This document shows, in pieces, positions 14,735 through 20,810 of a stretch of DNA of 22,024 nucleotides. Position numbers and translations under genes: made by a program. The stretch covers positions 1 through 22,024 of IMG/VR virus record IMGVR_UViG_3300032242_001090; one strand, 5' to 3'. The notes beneath the pieces are model-generated. The model searched no databases. It saw nothing but the letters and a program-made list of their open reading frames with translations, and had not been told where the DNA came from. The stretch comes from a virus. Positions within the stretch are counted from its first letter, which is position 1. Each line of letters starts with the position of its first letter.

Positions 14735-14765
14735 TTGACAAGCAATTAGGCACTCGACATATAAT
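14735..14765 (+). promoter_or_regulatory. Early promoter for the plus-strand operon
   Basis: Perfect TTGACA (14735-14740) and perfect TATAAT (14760-14765) lie 19 nt apart; the overlapping CATATA (14758) would give 17 nt. AAGGAG (14782-14787) follows, then ATG 14795. This is the strongest host-type promoter seen and drives the early gene block. Confidence 0.75.
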
Positions 14766-14794
14766 CATAACATCTTAACTCAAGGAGATTCCTA

Positions 14795-14995
14795 ATGGCT
14801 CGAATGATACCTACCCCACCCGCTCACAACTGGACTCATCTGAGGTTTGCCAGGACCATGCAAGAGGCTTTCCCAATGGACTTTCACTATGACCTGTCTG
14901 TGCCACCAGAGTATGATGATGAAGACAAGTTCGTCATGTACGCCTGTGCTGCAGCTGCCATGTTCCTGGTGGTTTACCTCTGGCTCACAAAATGA
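14795..14995 (+). CDS. Small single-pass membrane protein, first early gene
   Basis: This 66-residue protein has a soluble, acidic N-terminal part (VPPEYDDEDK) and one C-terminal transmembrane helix at about residues 46-65 (FVMYACAAAAMFLVVYLWL) ending in TK. AAGGAG lies 7 nt before the ATG and the early promoter is 30 nt upstream of the start. As the first expressed early gene it could be a host-takeover, superinfection-exclusion or membrane-signalling protein; none can be shown. The stop overlaps the next ATG as ATGA. Confidence 0.7.
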   Translation: MARMIPTPPAHNWTHLRFARTMQEAFPMDFHYDLSVPPEYDDEDKFVMYACAAAAMFLVVYLWLTK

Positions 14996-15372
14996 CCAGA
15001 TGCGAGACCCTTGGTGTTTGTCAACTATTCAGTTGTGCAGATTGTCCAAGCATTGCTAGAATGCCGAGAACGGGGTTAGACCACCAGACCCTTGACGCGG
15101 TAGACACGACCAACTCAGATAAACGTACTGAACTCAGCATGAACCTCCTGGATCGCCTCGGGGTTGCGAAAACTGGGGGAGTCGCTAAAGACTCTAAGTT
15201 AGATAAACGAGAGTGTCCACACAATTGTGTGCCAACTAGACAACCTGTGAAGTTATCCACAGGCTTGCTCTGGTGGTTTTCCTATTGCCTGTTAAGTTTT
15301 AAAAAAATAAAGTTTTTGATTCCCCACATAAGGCAACGGGTTCAACAAATAAAGCAAAAGGGAGTTTTGTAA
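14992..15372 (+). CDS. Hypothetical protein with N-terminal cysteine cluster
   Basis: This 126-residue protein has C4-x5-C10-x4-C15-x2-C18, with two more cysteines at C75 and C79 (ECPHNC), a possible metal site. The C-terminal third is basic and hydrophobic with an AT-rich coding stretch. It is held in the operon by an ATGA overlap in front and TAATG behind, the main support for it being real. No separate ribosome binding site is seen for its start, so it relies on coupling. The gene also covers a perfect DnaA box and a long palindrome, so some of its sequence may serve as control DNA. Confidence 0.5.
   Translation: MTRCETLGVCQLFSCADCPSIARMPRTGLDHQTLDAVDTTNSDKRTELSMNLLDRLGVAKTGGVAKDSKLDKRECPHNCVPTRQPVKLSTGLLWWFSYCLLSFKKIKFLIPHIRQRVQQIKQKGVL
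15218..15231. repeat. Perfect 14-bp palindrome CACACAATTGTGTG
   Basis: A symmetric site inside the cysteine-cluster gene, 21 nt before the DnaA box. Its inner 10 bp (CACAATTGTG) recurs exactly at 15518-15527. Candidate operator for a dimeric HTH protein. Confidence 0.45.
15253..15261 (+). other. Consensus DnaA box TTATCCACA
   Basis: A perfect 9-mer match to the bacterial DnaA box. About 30 nt downstream is an AT-rich tract (15291-15323, GTTAAG and TTTTAAAAAAATAAAG) that could unwind. A second one-mismatch box (GTATCCACA) lies at 14616-14624. One box in coding DNA may be chance; together they suggest an origin candidate. Confidence 0.4.
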
Positions 15373-15614
15373 TGCTAGAGCTGCTCATACATAGAGAGAA
15401 AGAGCTACGCGCTCTTTATCGTTCCACAGGTACATCCGACTACAGGACACGTTTGCTAGAGGTGAAACTCTTGCAAAAGAGGTTCAAACAACAAGAGGTT
15501 CAACTGGACACATTGCCCACAATTGTGTCTAGAGAAACCTCAAAGATGATCGCTAAATTGTCTCAAGACTTGCAGCAGCTGTGCGAGGTGGAGGTCAAAA
15601 ATGACCTCAGATGA
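15372..15614 (+). CDS. Hypothetical coiled-coil early protein
   Basis: This 80-residue protein is predicted helical almost throughout (REKELRALYR, LLEVKLLQKRFKQQEVQL, MIAKLSQDLQQLCEVEVK) with heptad-like spacing. GGGAG lies 7 nt before the ATG, which overlaps the previous stop (TAATG). It overlaps the next gene by 14 nt. Probably a small oligomeric accessory protein. Function unknown. Confidence 0.65.
   Translation: MLELLIHREKELRALYRSTGTSDYRTRLLEVKLLQKRFKQQEVQLDTLPTIVSRETSKMIAKLSQDLQQLCEVEVKNDLR
15518..15527. repeat. Second CACAATTGTG palindrome
   Basis: A perfect 10-bp palindrome identical to the core of the site at 15218-15231, lying within the coiled-coil gene. The exact recurrence 300 bp away supports a binding site rather than chance, though both lie in coding sequence. 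Confidence 0.35.
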
Positions 15615-15795
15615 AATCCTCCAGCTCAAAGGAGAGGCACACAACTATGCCAGAGAACAAGTCCCAGACATTCGAGAAAGAGCCTTGTTTGACCACATTA
15701 GGGATGCCAGGCTTATCCAATTGGTAGAAGAGAAAGTGCGCCAGGAGTACACCTCTGGTTGGCGTAAAAGACAGATCAAGGAGAGTGAAGATTAA
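15601..15795 (+). CDS. Hypothetical small helical early protein
   Basis: This 64-residue charged helical protein (MTSDEILQLKGEAHNYAREQ, then ERALFDHIRDARLIQLVEEKVRQEY) overlaps the coiled-coil gene by 14 nt. GTGGAGGT lies upstream of its ATG. It ends 62 nt before the exonuclease. Possibly a partner of the preceding protein. No known family seen. Confidence 0.6.
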   Translation: MTSDEILQLKGEAHNYAREQVPDIRERALFDHIRDARLIQLVEEKVRQEYTSGWRKRQIKESED

Positions 15796-15796
15796 A

Positions 15797-15825
15797 TGTT
15801 CAGACTAATCATCTATGTGTATAAT
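15797..15825 (+). promoter_or_regulatory. Candidate promoter for the recombination genes
   Basis: A perfect TATAAT (15820-15825) lies 33 nt before the exonuclease ATG, in the only sizeable early-operon gap before 18907. The -35 at 17 nt spacing (TGTTCA) is weak, so activity may be low or need activation. Confidence 0.4.
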
Positions 15826-15857
15826 TATCTAATCCTAACTTCATTAAAGGACAAACA

Positions 15858-16748
15858 ATGTCAGACTTTTCACCACAAACGCGCAATAGTGCAATCTGGT
15901 CTGGAGACTCCAGACGGGTTGCAAACGGGAAAGCCAACGAGGTCATCCTCACCAAAATCGGAAAGATGCCTATACCTGATCTATCAGACATAGAGGCAGT
16001 TCAGATGGGTCATGTGATGGAGCCTGTGATCGGCAGACTCGCACAATACAAACTCCAAATCGAACTCAACAAGATTGAGGACGCACTCACCCATAAGAAA
16101 GAACCCTGGTTCAAATCACATTTTGACTTTGTAGGCAGCAGAAACGGGAAATCATTCCTAGTGGAGTGCAAGAACTACAACGCTGCCACCAGAAACAAGT
16201 TTGATGAAACCTCTATTCCCGCTGCAGACATGGCGCAGCTGGTCCATGAGGCTGCTGTCTTTGGCACAGATACAGTCTACTTGGCTGTTCTCTTTGGTGG
16301 ACAAGAGTTTTACCTCCAGGAGTTCAACATCACAGATCAGATGAAATCCGAGCTGATCCAGAGGATGGCAGACGTATGGGCAAGGGTTCAGACAGATCAA
16401 CCTTACCCACCAGAAGACCTGGAACAAACAAAACTGCTCTATCCTGTATCTACTGAGGCAGTCAAAACCGCCTCTCAGAGCGTTGAACTGGCTTGCAGCA
16501 CCCTTGCTAACATCAAGGCTCAGATCAAGGCGCTAGAGGCTCAAGAAGAGCAAATACAGACTCTCATCCAAGGTTACATGGAAGACAAAGGGACGCTGAT
16601 GACAGTAGATGGCAAGGTACTGGCAACCTGGAAGAACGCGAAAGCCTCTAACAAGTTTGACAGCACATTGTTCAGACAATCCATGCCAGACATCTATGAC
16701 CAGTTTGTCAGACCCATCCCAGGCTCTAGAAGGTTCTTAGTCAAATGA
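15858..16748 (+). CDS. YqaJ/lambda-exonuclease-type 5'-3' exonuclease
   Basis: This 296-residue protein has the PD-(D/E)XK core of the YqaJ viral recombinase family: GHVMEP (E55), SHFDFVG (D90) and LVECKN (E103, K105), followed by the IPAADMAQLVHEAAVFGTDT helix and strand. Residues about 205-245 form a helical linker (SQSVELACSTLANIKAQIKALEAQEEQIQ), then a C-terminal extension with a VDGKVLATWKN strand pair. It would resect duplex ends to leave 3' single strands for the annealing protein encoded three genes downstream. AAAGGA lies 6 nt before the ATG. It is full length. Confidence 0.85.
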   Translation: MSDFSPQTRNSAIWSGDSRRVANGKANEVILTKIGKMPIPDLSDIEAVQMGHVMEPVIGRLAQYKLQIELNKIEDALTHKKEPWFKSHFDFVGSRNGKSFLVECKNYNAATRNKFDETSIPAADMAQLVHEAAVFGTDTVYLAVLFGGQEFYLQEFNITDQMKSELIQRMADVWARVQTDQPYPPEDLEQTKLLYPVSTEAVKTASQSVELACSTLANIKAQIKALEAQEEQIQTLIQGYMEDKGTLMTVDGKVLATWKNAKASNKFDSTLFRQSMPDIYDQFVRPIPGSRRFLVK

Positions 16749-17044
16749 TTGCAGAAACCAGCATCATTAACCTGGAGGAACACAAAGCCTCTGGCAAACT
16801 AGGGCAACAAGCCTCCAACATTCTGACTTTCTTTAAAAGTAATCCACACAGAGATTTTTCTAGGGCAGAAGTCTCAGAACTCTTGAACATTAGACTTTCT
16901 AGCGTTTGCGGACGCATAAACGAATTGCTAGAGAAAGGTCACTTAGAGTCACAGCTGCAGCGCAAATGCAGAATCACTAACAAGACTGTCAGCCCTGTCA
17001 AACTTATTGCCCAGGTCTACAAAGTACAGCTGAAACTCTTATGA
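16745..17044 (+). CDS. Winged-helix DNA-binding protein
   Basis: This 99-residue protein is coupled to the exonuclease by ATGA. Residues about 19-67 (LGQQASNILTFFKSNPHRDFSRAEVSELLNIRLSSVCGRINELLEKGHLES) have the helix, HTH (SRAEVSELLN, SSVCGRINELLE) and wing pattern of winged-helix proteins. It may regulate early genes through sites in the divergent region or the CACAATTGTG palindromes, or assist recombination. The role is inferred. Confidence 0.7.
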   Translation: MIAETSIINLEEHKASGKLGQQASNILTFFKSNPHRDFSRAEVSELLNIRLSSVCGRINELLEKGHLESQLQRKCRITNKTVSPVKLIAQVYKVQLKLL

Positions 17045-17253
17045 ACAAAGTCTTTCCCTTTTCTCACAAACATCCAACCACAGGACTGACCTCCAGTTCT
17101 GAAGGCATTGACCTCAGACTCTGGGTGGCAACCATGTGCGTGCAAGGTATTGCACCTCATGCAATGGAGCTGTACGCAACTCCAGAAGAAATAGCAACCG
17201 TTGCATTCTCACTAGCAGATGCACTTCTAGTCGTTTACGAGGGCAAACAATGA
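17041..17253 (+). CDS. Hypothetical 70-residue early protein
   Basis: Coupled on both sides by ATGA overlaps, which supports translation. The C-terminal half (YATPEEIATVAFSLADALLVVYEGKQ) reads as a helical pair and the N-terminal half as mixed beta. No motif or family recognised. It lies between the winged-helix and annealing-protein genes, so it is probably part of the recombination module. Confidence 0.6.
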   Translation: MNKVFPFSHKHPTTGLTSSSEGIDLRLWVATMCVQGIAPHAMELYATPEEIATVAFSLADALLVVYEGKQ

Positions 17254-18101
17254 GCAATTTAGTACCACTATCAGACATCCAGGCAATGGCAGAAGTTGCA
17301 GCTGGGTCCAGAATGTTTGGGTTTAAAAATCCTCAAGAGGCAATGGCAATCATGTTGCTGTGCCAGGCTGAAGACTTACACCCAGCAATAGCCATGCGAG
17401 ACTACCATGTCATCCAGGGTAGACCCGCTCTCAAAGCAGATGCAATGCTTGCCAGGTTTCAACAGGCGGGAGGAGCAGTCCAATGGAAGGAGTACACAGA
17501 TGAAATCGTTACAGGCTTATTTACGCACCCTCAGGGCGGGTCTTTGGAAGTCACCTGGACGCTACAGAAAGCAAAGGCAATCGGCATTGCCAACAAAGAC
17601 AATTGGAAGAACTATAGTCGTGCGATGTTGCGAGCGCGGTGTGTTTCGGAAGGTATACGTTCGGTCTACCCTGGGTGTGTCGTTGGCGTATATACGCCTG
17701 AGGAAGTCCAAGACTTTGCTCCTACCCCTGGAACAAGAGTCTTTGAGAAATCTGAGCCTCCACCCGTGGCAGAGGTGGAAGTCATTAAATCTATTGAAGA
17801 AAATACACAAGAGGCGCAATACAAACTCTGGGTTCCCAATCTGGAAGAACCTCACTCTGCTTATGACACTGTAGAAGAGTGGATTGCAGCCTACGCTAAC
17901 CTGGTCAAGAGAATCGTTGACTCCAACAAAATCAAAGTACAAGACAAGGCAACCAAGATTGAGAGCTTGTCTGTGGTCAATGACCTTACCACTGTGCAGT
18001 TCACCACTTTCCAGAAGATTCAGCTCAAGGCTGCAATTGCTAACGCTGGTGCTGATCCACAAACACATATCCCATCTGAATTTACAACCGTTGAACTTTA
18101 A
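17250..18101 (+). CDS. RecT-type single-strand annealing protein
   Basis: The start is ATG 17250 (MSNLVPLSDIQAMAE), which overlaps the previous stop (ATGA); a longer in-frame start at 17136 is a chance extension over the previous gene. The 283-residue protein has the RecT/Bet-family core: FGFKNPQEAMAIMLLCQAEDLHP, then IQGRPALKADAMLARFQQAGG and a central beta/helix region ending near GCVVGVYTPEEV (about 145). The C-terminal third is charged and helical. It should coat single strands made by the exonuclease and anneal them, forming a two-component recombination system. Function rests on family resemblance. Confidence 0.8.
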   Translation: MSNLVPLSDIQAMAEVAAGSRMFGFKNPQEAMAIMLLCQAEDLHPAIAMRDYHVIQGRPALKADAMLARFQQAGGAVQWKEYTDEIVTGLFTHPQGGSLEVTWTLQKAKAIGIANKDNWKNYSRAMLRARCVSEGIRSVYPGCVVGVYTPEEVQDFAPTPGTRVFEKSEPPPVAEVEVIKSIEENTQEAQYKLWVPNLEEPHSAYDTVEEWIAAYANLVKRIVDSNKIKVQDKATKIESLSVVNDLTTVQFTTFQKIQLKAAIANAGADPQTHIPSEFTTVEL

Positions 18102-18110
18102 GGAGCAATC

Positions 18111-18437
18111 ATGGCAATAGGAAAAACAAACTATCCAGAAACACCAGGCAAGGGAGTCATGTACTTTACCGAGCCTAAAGACAGAAAACATGAAATGTCT
18201 CCAGACTTTCAAGGCTTTGTCTTGCTAGAGTGTGATTACAAGGCGGGAGAGAAACTGTACCTGGGAGCCTGGCAGAAACCTACTTCTAGAGGCAATACGC
18301 TGCTCTCGATCAAGGAGGACAACTGGCTCAAGAAGAAACGCATTGCCGAGGGTGGAGACAGATCAGACAAGGAAGTGACTCCTGGTTACGCAAAGAGACC
18401 ACCAGCGCGTCAGATGGATGATGACGTACCCTTCTGA
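18111..18437 (+). CDS. Possible ssDNA-binding accessory protein with SSB-like acidic tip
   Basis: This 108-residue protein ends RQMDDDVPF, matching the acidic DDD(I/V)PF tail with which bacterial SSB recruits partner proteins. The N-terminal part (residues 10-72, GKGVMYFTEPKD, FVLLECDYKAGEKLYLGAWQK, TLLSIKEDNW) is beta-rich and could be a small OB-like domain, but I cannot confirm this. AAGGAG lies before the ATG. It follows the annealing gene and precedes the resolvase-like gene by a TGATG overlap. It may replace or mimic SSB in the recombination module. Confidence 0.65.
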   Translation: MAIGKTNYPETPGKGVMYFTEPKDRKHEMSPDFQGFVLLECDYKAGEKLYLGAWQKPTSRGNTLLSIKEDNWLKKKRIAEGGDRSDKEVTPGYAKRPPARQMDDDVPF

Positions 18438-18760
18438 TGGCAACCAAAACAAGTCCCACACAACGCTCTTTAGCCTACCTCAGAGAGCAAGGATACCTTC
18501 CCTGGATAGTCGAACATTGGAGTTCTTTTGCCAGGGTCAGAAAAGACCTCTGGGGGTGGTGCGATATTCTGGCAATCAAAGACGGTGAGGTTCTGGCGGT
18601 ACAAGTGACTGCCAGTGCGGTGTCTGCCAGGATTCACAAAATACAAGAAAGTGAGACTGTCTCATGGGTCAGGAAAGCGGGGATCAGAATAGAAGTTCAT
18701 GGTTGGAGGAAGTCTGCAAAGACAGGCAAATATGTTCTGAGGATAGAAGATATATCCTAG
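18437..18760 (+). CDS. Resolvase-like PD-(D/E)XK nuclease
   Basis: The 107-residue protein matches the small Holliday-junction-resolvase/VRR-type fold by pattern: an N-terminal helix (RSLAYLREQGY), RVRKDLWGWCDILAIKDGEVLAVQVT with D43 at the acidic position and Q56 instead of the usual glutamate of the ExK motif, then the TASAVSARIHKIQESETVSWVRKAG helix and a final strand. The E-to-Q change is seen in some related enzymes. It is coupled to the DDDVPF protein as TGATG. Likely cuts branched DNA late in recombination, or processes concatemers. Confidence 0.7.
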   Translation: MATKTSPTQRSLAYLREQGYLPWIVEHWSSFARVRKDLWGWCDILAIKDGEVLAVQVTASAVSARIHKIQESETVSWVRKAGIRIEVHGWRKSAKTGKYVLRIEDIS

Positions 18761-18840
18761 AACTCCTCAACATGACTTTAAAAGACCTGATTGACCTGGC
18801 TTATGAGGAAGGTTACAAAGACGGTAAAGAGGGACGTTAG
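18664..18840 (+). CDS. Possible small ORF just before the tRNA
   Basis: An open frame runs from ATG 18664 to TAG 18840 (58 codons); an internal ATG at 18772 gives 22 residues (MTLKDLIDLAYEEGYKDGKEGR). The second half reads like a helix; the first half overlaps the nuclease gene in another frame and may be chance. No clear ribosome binding site precedes 18772. The stop lies inside the tRNA sequence. Confidence 0.3.
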   Translation: MGQESGDQNRSSWLEEVCKDRQICSEDRRYILELLNMTLKDLIDLAYEEGYKDGKEGR

Positions 18841-18906
18841 CTCAGATGGTAGAGCAGCAGACTTTTAATTTGTTGGTCACAGGTTCGACTCCTGTACGTC
18901 CTACCA
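18831..18906 (+). tRNA. tRNA-Lys(UUU)
   Basis: A full cloverleaf of 76 nt including an encoded CCA: acceptor GGGACGT with ACGTCCT (one G-U), D stem GCTC/GAGC, anticodon stem GCAGA with TTTGT around the loop CTTTTAA (anticodon TTT), variable TGGTC, T stem ACAGG/CCTGT with loop TTCGACT, discriminator A and CCA. It decodes AAA and AAG. It lies immediately before a gene whose first 20 codons are Lys-rich. Confidence 0.95.
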
Positions 18907-18923
18907 ACAGAGCAGTGGGCGCG

Positions 18924-18947
18924 AACTCTGGGGCAACCCCAGGAGTT
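18924..18947 (+). other. Strong hairpin after the tRNA
   Basis: AACT-CTGGGG-CAA-CCCCAG-G-AGTT forms 10 base pairs with one bulged G and a 3-nt loop, in the 104-nt gap between tRNA-Lys and the next gene. It has no T-run. It may be a processing or stability element for the tRNA or downstream mRNA, or part of an unrecognised small RNA. Confidence 0.45.
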
Positions 18948-18959
18948 AGGACGGGAGCT

Positions 18960-18993
18960 GGCATACCCCCGTAGTCCACAGTATGCCTTTCTT
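18960..18993 (+). terminator. Weak terminator-like hairpin before the third transferase gene
   Basis: GGCATAC and GTATGCC pair over a 14-nt loop and are followed by TTTCTT. The T-run is interrupted, so termination may be partial. It ends about 17 nt before the ATG at 19011 and could attenuate read-through. Confidence 0.35.
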
Positions 18994-19010
18994 AACTTAA
19001 AAGGATTATT

Positions 19011-19811
19011 ATGGCAACGAAAAAGAAAACAGAAGAAGTAGTAACAGAGAAGAAACCTAGAAAGAAAAAGGCTGCCAACTTGTTTGTGGCAACGCCTATG
19101 TACGGTGGAATGTGTACAGGTTACTACACACAATCCCTGATTACTTTAGGTCACGTTTTACAGCAAGCGGGTATGAACATGGGGTACTCTGCCATGTTCA
19201 ATGAGAGCCTCATCCAGAGGGGTAGAAACGCCCTGGCGCACCACTTCATGCAGCGCAAGGAGTTCACCCATCTCCTCTTCATAGACGCTGATATTAAGTT
19301 CAATCCAGCTGACGTGATACCTATGGTCCAGGCAAACAAGGACATCATCTGTGGCATCTATCCTAAGAAAGAAATCAACTGGGATGGAGTTGCTCAAGCA
19401 GCTGCTCAAGGTGTTCCTGTAAACGAATGGAAGAACAGAACAGGCAGCCTGGTGGTCAACCTCAAAGACTATGATGGTGCAGTCACAGTGCCTGTGAATA
19501 AACCTGTGGAAATCTGGAACGGTGGAACTGGGTTCATGCTGATCAAGAGATCAACTTTTGAGAAGATGAAGAAGGTGGTCAACGTCTACAAGAATGACGT
19601 AGGCTTTATCGGTCAGAAAATGGACAGAGAAGAGATCACAGAATACTTTGCTTGTGCGATAGAACCAGGCACAGAAAGATTGTTGTCTGAAGATTACTTC
19701 TTTTGCTGGAAGGCAAGGGAGGCGGGTCTTAAAGTCTGGGCAGCACCCTGGGCAAGTTTAGGTCACTTTGGAACGTACTTGTTCGAGGGTGGACTCTTAC
19801 CAGCTCCTTAA
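19011..19811 (+). CDS. Glycosyltransferase-type protein with Lys-rich N-terminus
   Basis: This 266-residue protein has a basic start (KKK at 4-6, KK at 14-15 and KKK at 18-20), then the GT-A-like core: ANLFVATPMYGGM, RGRNALAHHFMQ, and DAD at 92-94 within HLLFIDADIKFNPAD. The second half has EIWNGGTGFMLIKR and LLSEDYFFCWKAREAGLKVW, resembling the acceptor-side residues of phage transferases. It may decorate virion or host-surface polymers. AAGGA precedes the ATG. It is the last plus-strand gene; its stop overlaps the convergent minus-strand gene. Confidence 0.7.
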   Translation: MATKKKTEEVVTEKKPRKKKAANLFVATPMYGGMCTGYYTQSLITLGHVLQQAGMNMGYSAMFNESLIQRGRNALAHHFMQRKEFTHLLFIDADIKFNPADVIPMVQANKDIICGIYPKKEINWDGVAQAAAQGVPVNEWKNRTGSLVVNLKDYDGAVTVPVNKPVEIWNGGTGFMLIKRSTFEKMKKVVNVYKNDVGFIGQKMDREEITEYFACAIEPGTERLLSEDYFFCWKAREAGLKVWAAPWASLGHFGTYLFEGGLLPAP

Positions 19812-19951
19812 CGCTTGGCAGTCTTGGCAGCCTGTTTAAATGCCTTCCTAGTAGGGTAACCAGGCTGACCAGGTTTCTTTGCGGGTAGTCCCGCTTTACG
19901 TCTCTTGTTGATGTTGTAGTAAAGACCACGTTTTGCTTTTGGTGTTTTCAT
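19808..19951 (-). CDS. Small basic protein at the convergent junction
   Basis: This 47-residue protein reads MKTPKAKRGLYYNINKRRKA and continues with Pro/Gly then helical, Lys-rich sequence ending AAKTAKR. Its pattern (KRGLYYNIN...KRRKAG...) is reminiscent of small basic proteins common in phages, whose function I do not know. Its ATG overlaps the preceding stop (ATGA). Its stop overlaps the stop of the plus-strand transferase by 3 nt, with no terminator visible between the two convergent operons. Confidence 0.65.
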   Translation of the reverse strand: MKTPKAKRGLYYNINKRRKAGLPAKKPGQPGYPTRKAFKQAAKTAKR

Positions 19952-20175
19952 CTGCAACCCCATCTCTTTCTTGCTGCTTTACCTCTTTCACCTGTCCAAC
20001 TTTTAGAACGGGCGCAAAATGACTTATGTCTTGGACCTGATTTTTGTGGCGCTTTTAGGTTTGATCCTGTTGCTTTGTTGTATTTGGATCGTCCTTTGGC
20101 TGTCAACCCTCCCCCTTTGGATACTGACTGTTTCTCTCCTCTGCCTACTGATAGGTTGGGTTTTTTGTCAGACAT
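19948..20175 (-). CDS. Conserved small basic phage protein (LTAKGRSKYN...NLKAP motif)
   Basis: I chose ATG 20175 (MSDKKPNLSVGRGEKQSV), which overlaps the endolysin stop by 8 nt; an in-frame TTG at 20199 is less likely. The 75-residue protein has GGLTAKGRSKYNKATGSNLK, then RHKSFCARSKSW and RGKAARKRW, a pattern I recognise from many phage genomes without a known function. It is very basic with conserved Cys/Trp positions near the end, suggesting nucleic-acid binding. It is the last but one gene of the lysis operon. Confidence 0.7.
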   Translation of the reverse strand: MSDKKPNLSVGRGEKQSVSKGGGLTAKGRSKYNKATGSNLKAPQKSGPRHKSFCARSKSWTGERGKAARKRWGCR

Positions 20176-20599
20176 AGGCTCTGGTTCCTTGTTTGTCAAT
20201 GATTAAGGCTTGTCTACGGGGTTTGTCATCTGGGTGGGAAGGCACAGAAATGTGCGTCCATCTGTCAAACTCCCTGATGACTTGGTCATAAGGTAACTCA
20301 CTTGCAATGACCGCCTTCACTACTTCGTCAGGAGTAAGCCCAAGCACACGAATATCAGCAGCACAGCCGATACGGTGCTGACTAGTATCCTTAGAGCCAA
20401 CTGCGTCATTGACAGCTTTTGAACGAAAGGCTGAATTAACCATGATAGGAGAACCATTAAGGAGTTCTTTGATCTGCTCCAGAAAGACTGCCAGGCGCAT
20501 GAGATTTGCCTTTTCAAGTTCATTAGGCTCATTGTCCAACTCCCTATGATCTGTATGCGTAAGTTCTTCTAACGTAAAGTGTTTAGTTAGTATCGTCAT
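20168..20599 (-). CDS. Endolysin, peptidase M15-type
   Basis: This 143-residue protein has the zinc-peptidase M15 pattern: SAFRSKAVNDAVGS, SQHRIGCAADIRV (zinc ligands H75 and D82), then E110 and WTHIS (H116). It should cut peptide stems of peptidoglycan. No signal peptide or wall-binding domain is visible, so export depends on the holin encoded just upstream. Its ATG overlaps the holin gene by 17 nt. Confidence 0.85.
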   Translation of the reverse strand: MTILTKHFTLEELTHTDHRELDNEPNELEKANLMRLAVFLEQIKELLNGSPIMVNSAFRSKAVNDAVGSKDTSQHRIGCAADIRVLGLTPDEVVKAVIASELPYDQVIREFDRWTHISVPSHPDDKPRRQALIIDKQGTRAYV

Positions 20600-20810
20600 T
20601 CTTTTCTCCGATATGTATGCCAGTAATCAATCCAATAAATCCACCAACAATAGTTTGGAACGCTGGACCAATAATATCAAATACAACTTTATCGTCAACT
20701 GTTGGATCAAATATAGCTTGCATGAACATATAAATCATACAAAAGACTACTCCCATTAAAGAGAAGGTTGCCATGATGGTGATGCAACCTTTAAGTGTCC
20801 AGGCTTTCAT
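20583..20810 (-). CDS. Holin-like membrane protein
   Basis: This 75-residue protein has two hydrophobic segments, residues about 9-32 (CITIMATFSLMGVVFCMIYMF) and 44-66 (DIIGPAFQTIVGGFIGLITG), and a charged tail EKNDDTN. Size, topology and position between Rz and the endolysin fit a two-span holin that releases the lysin. AAGGGG lies 8 nt before the ATG, which overlaps the Rz stop (ATGA). The class is inferred from topology and context. Confidence 0.7.
   Translation of the reverse strand: MKAWTLKGCITIMATFSLMGVVFCMIYMFMQAIFDPTVDDKVVFDIIGPAFQTIVGGFIGLITGIHIGEKNDDTN

Larger units (their letters stand above)
14272..14794. promoter_or_regulatory. Divergent control region, 523 bp without a supported gene
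   Basis: The only long frame entering it (to 14439, minus) would need a GTG start without a ribosome binding site. From left to right it holds a candidate late promoter and terminator-like hairpin (minus), a T-run and G-rich stretch, two inverted-repeat pairs sharing the AGAAGTG core, a perfect GGGGAATTCCCC palindrome, a DnaA-box-like GTATCCACA (14616-14624), an AT-rich tract with five TACATA-type repeats and the early promoter. It is the best candidate for the early/late transcription switch and possibly for replication control. Confidence 0.75.

Noticed and set aside
15796-15993. Plus-strand ORF of 65 codons across the exonuclease start
   Set aside because: It overlaps the clear exonuclease frame, has no ribosome binding site and no protein-like composition in its second half.
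17136-17250. Longer N-terminus for the RecT-like protein
   Set aside because: The extra 38 codons overlap the 70-residue gene, and the ATG at 17250 has the ATGA coupling seen throughout this operon and matches a natural protein start.
18907-19010. Second tRNA after tRNA-Lys
   Set aside because: The hairpins do not form a cloverleaf: no T-loop TTCRA sequence or matching acceptor stem.
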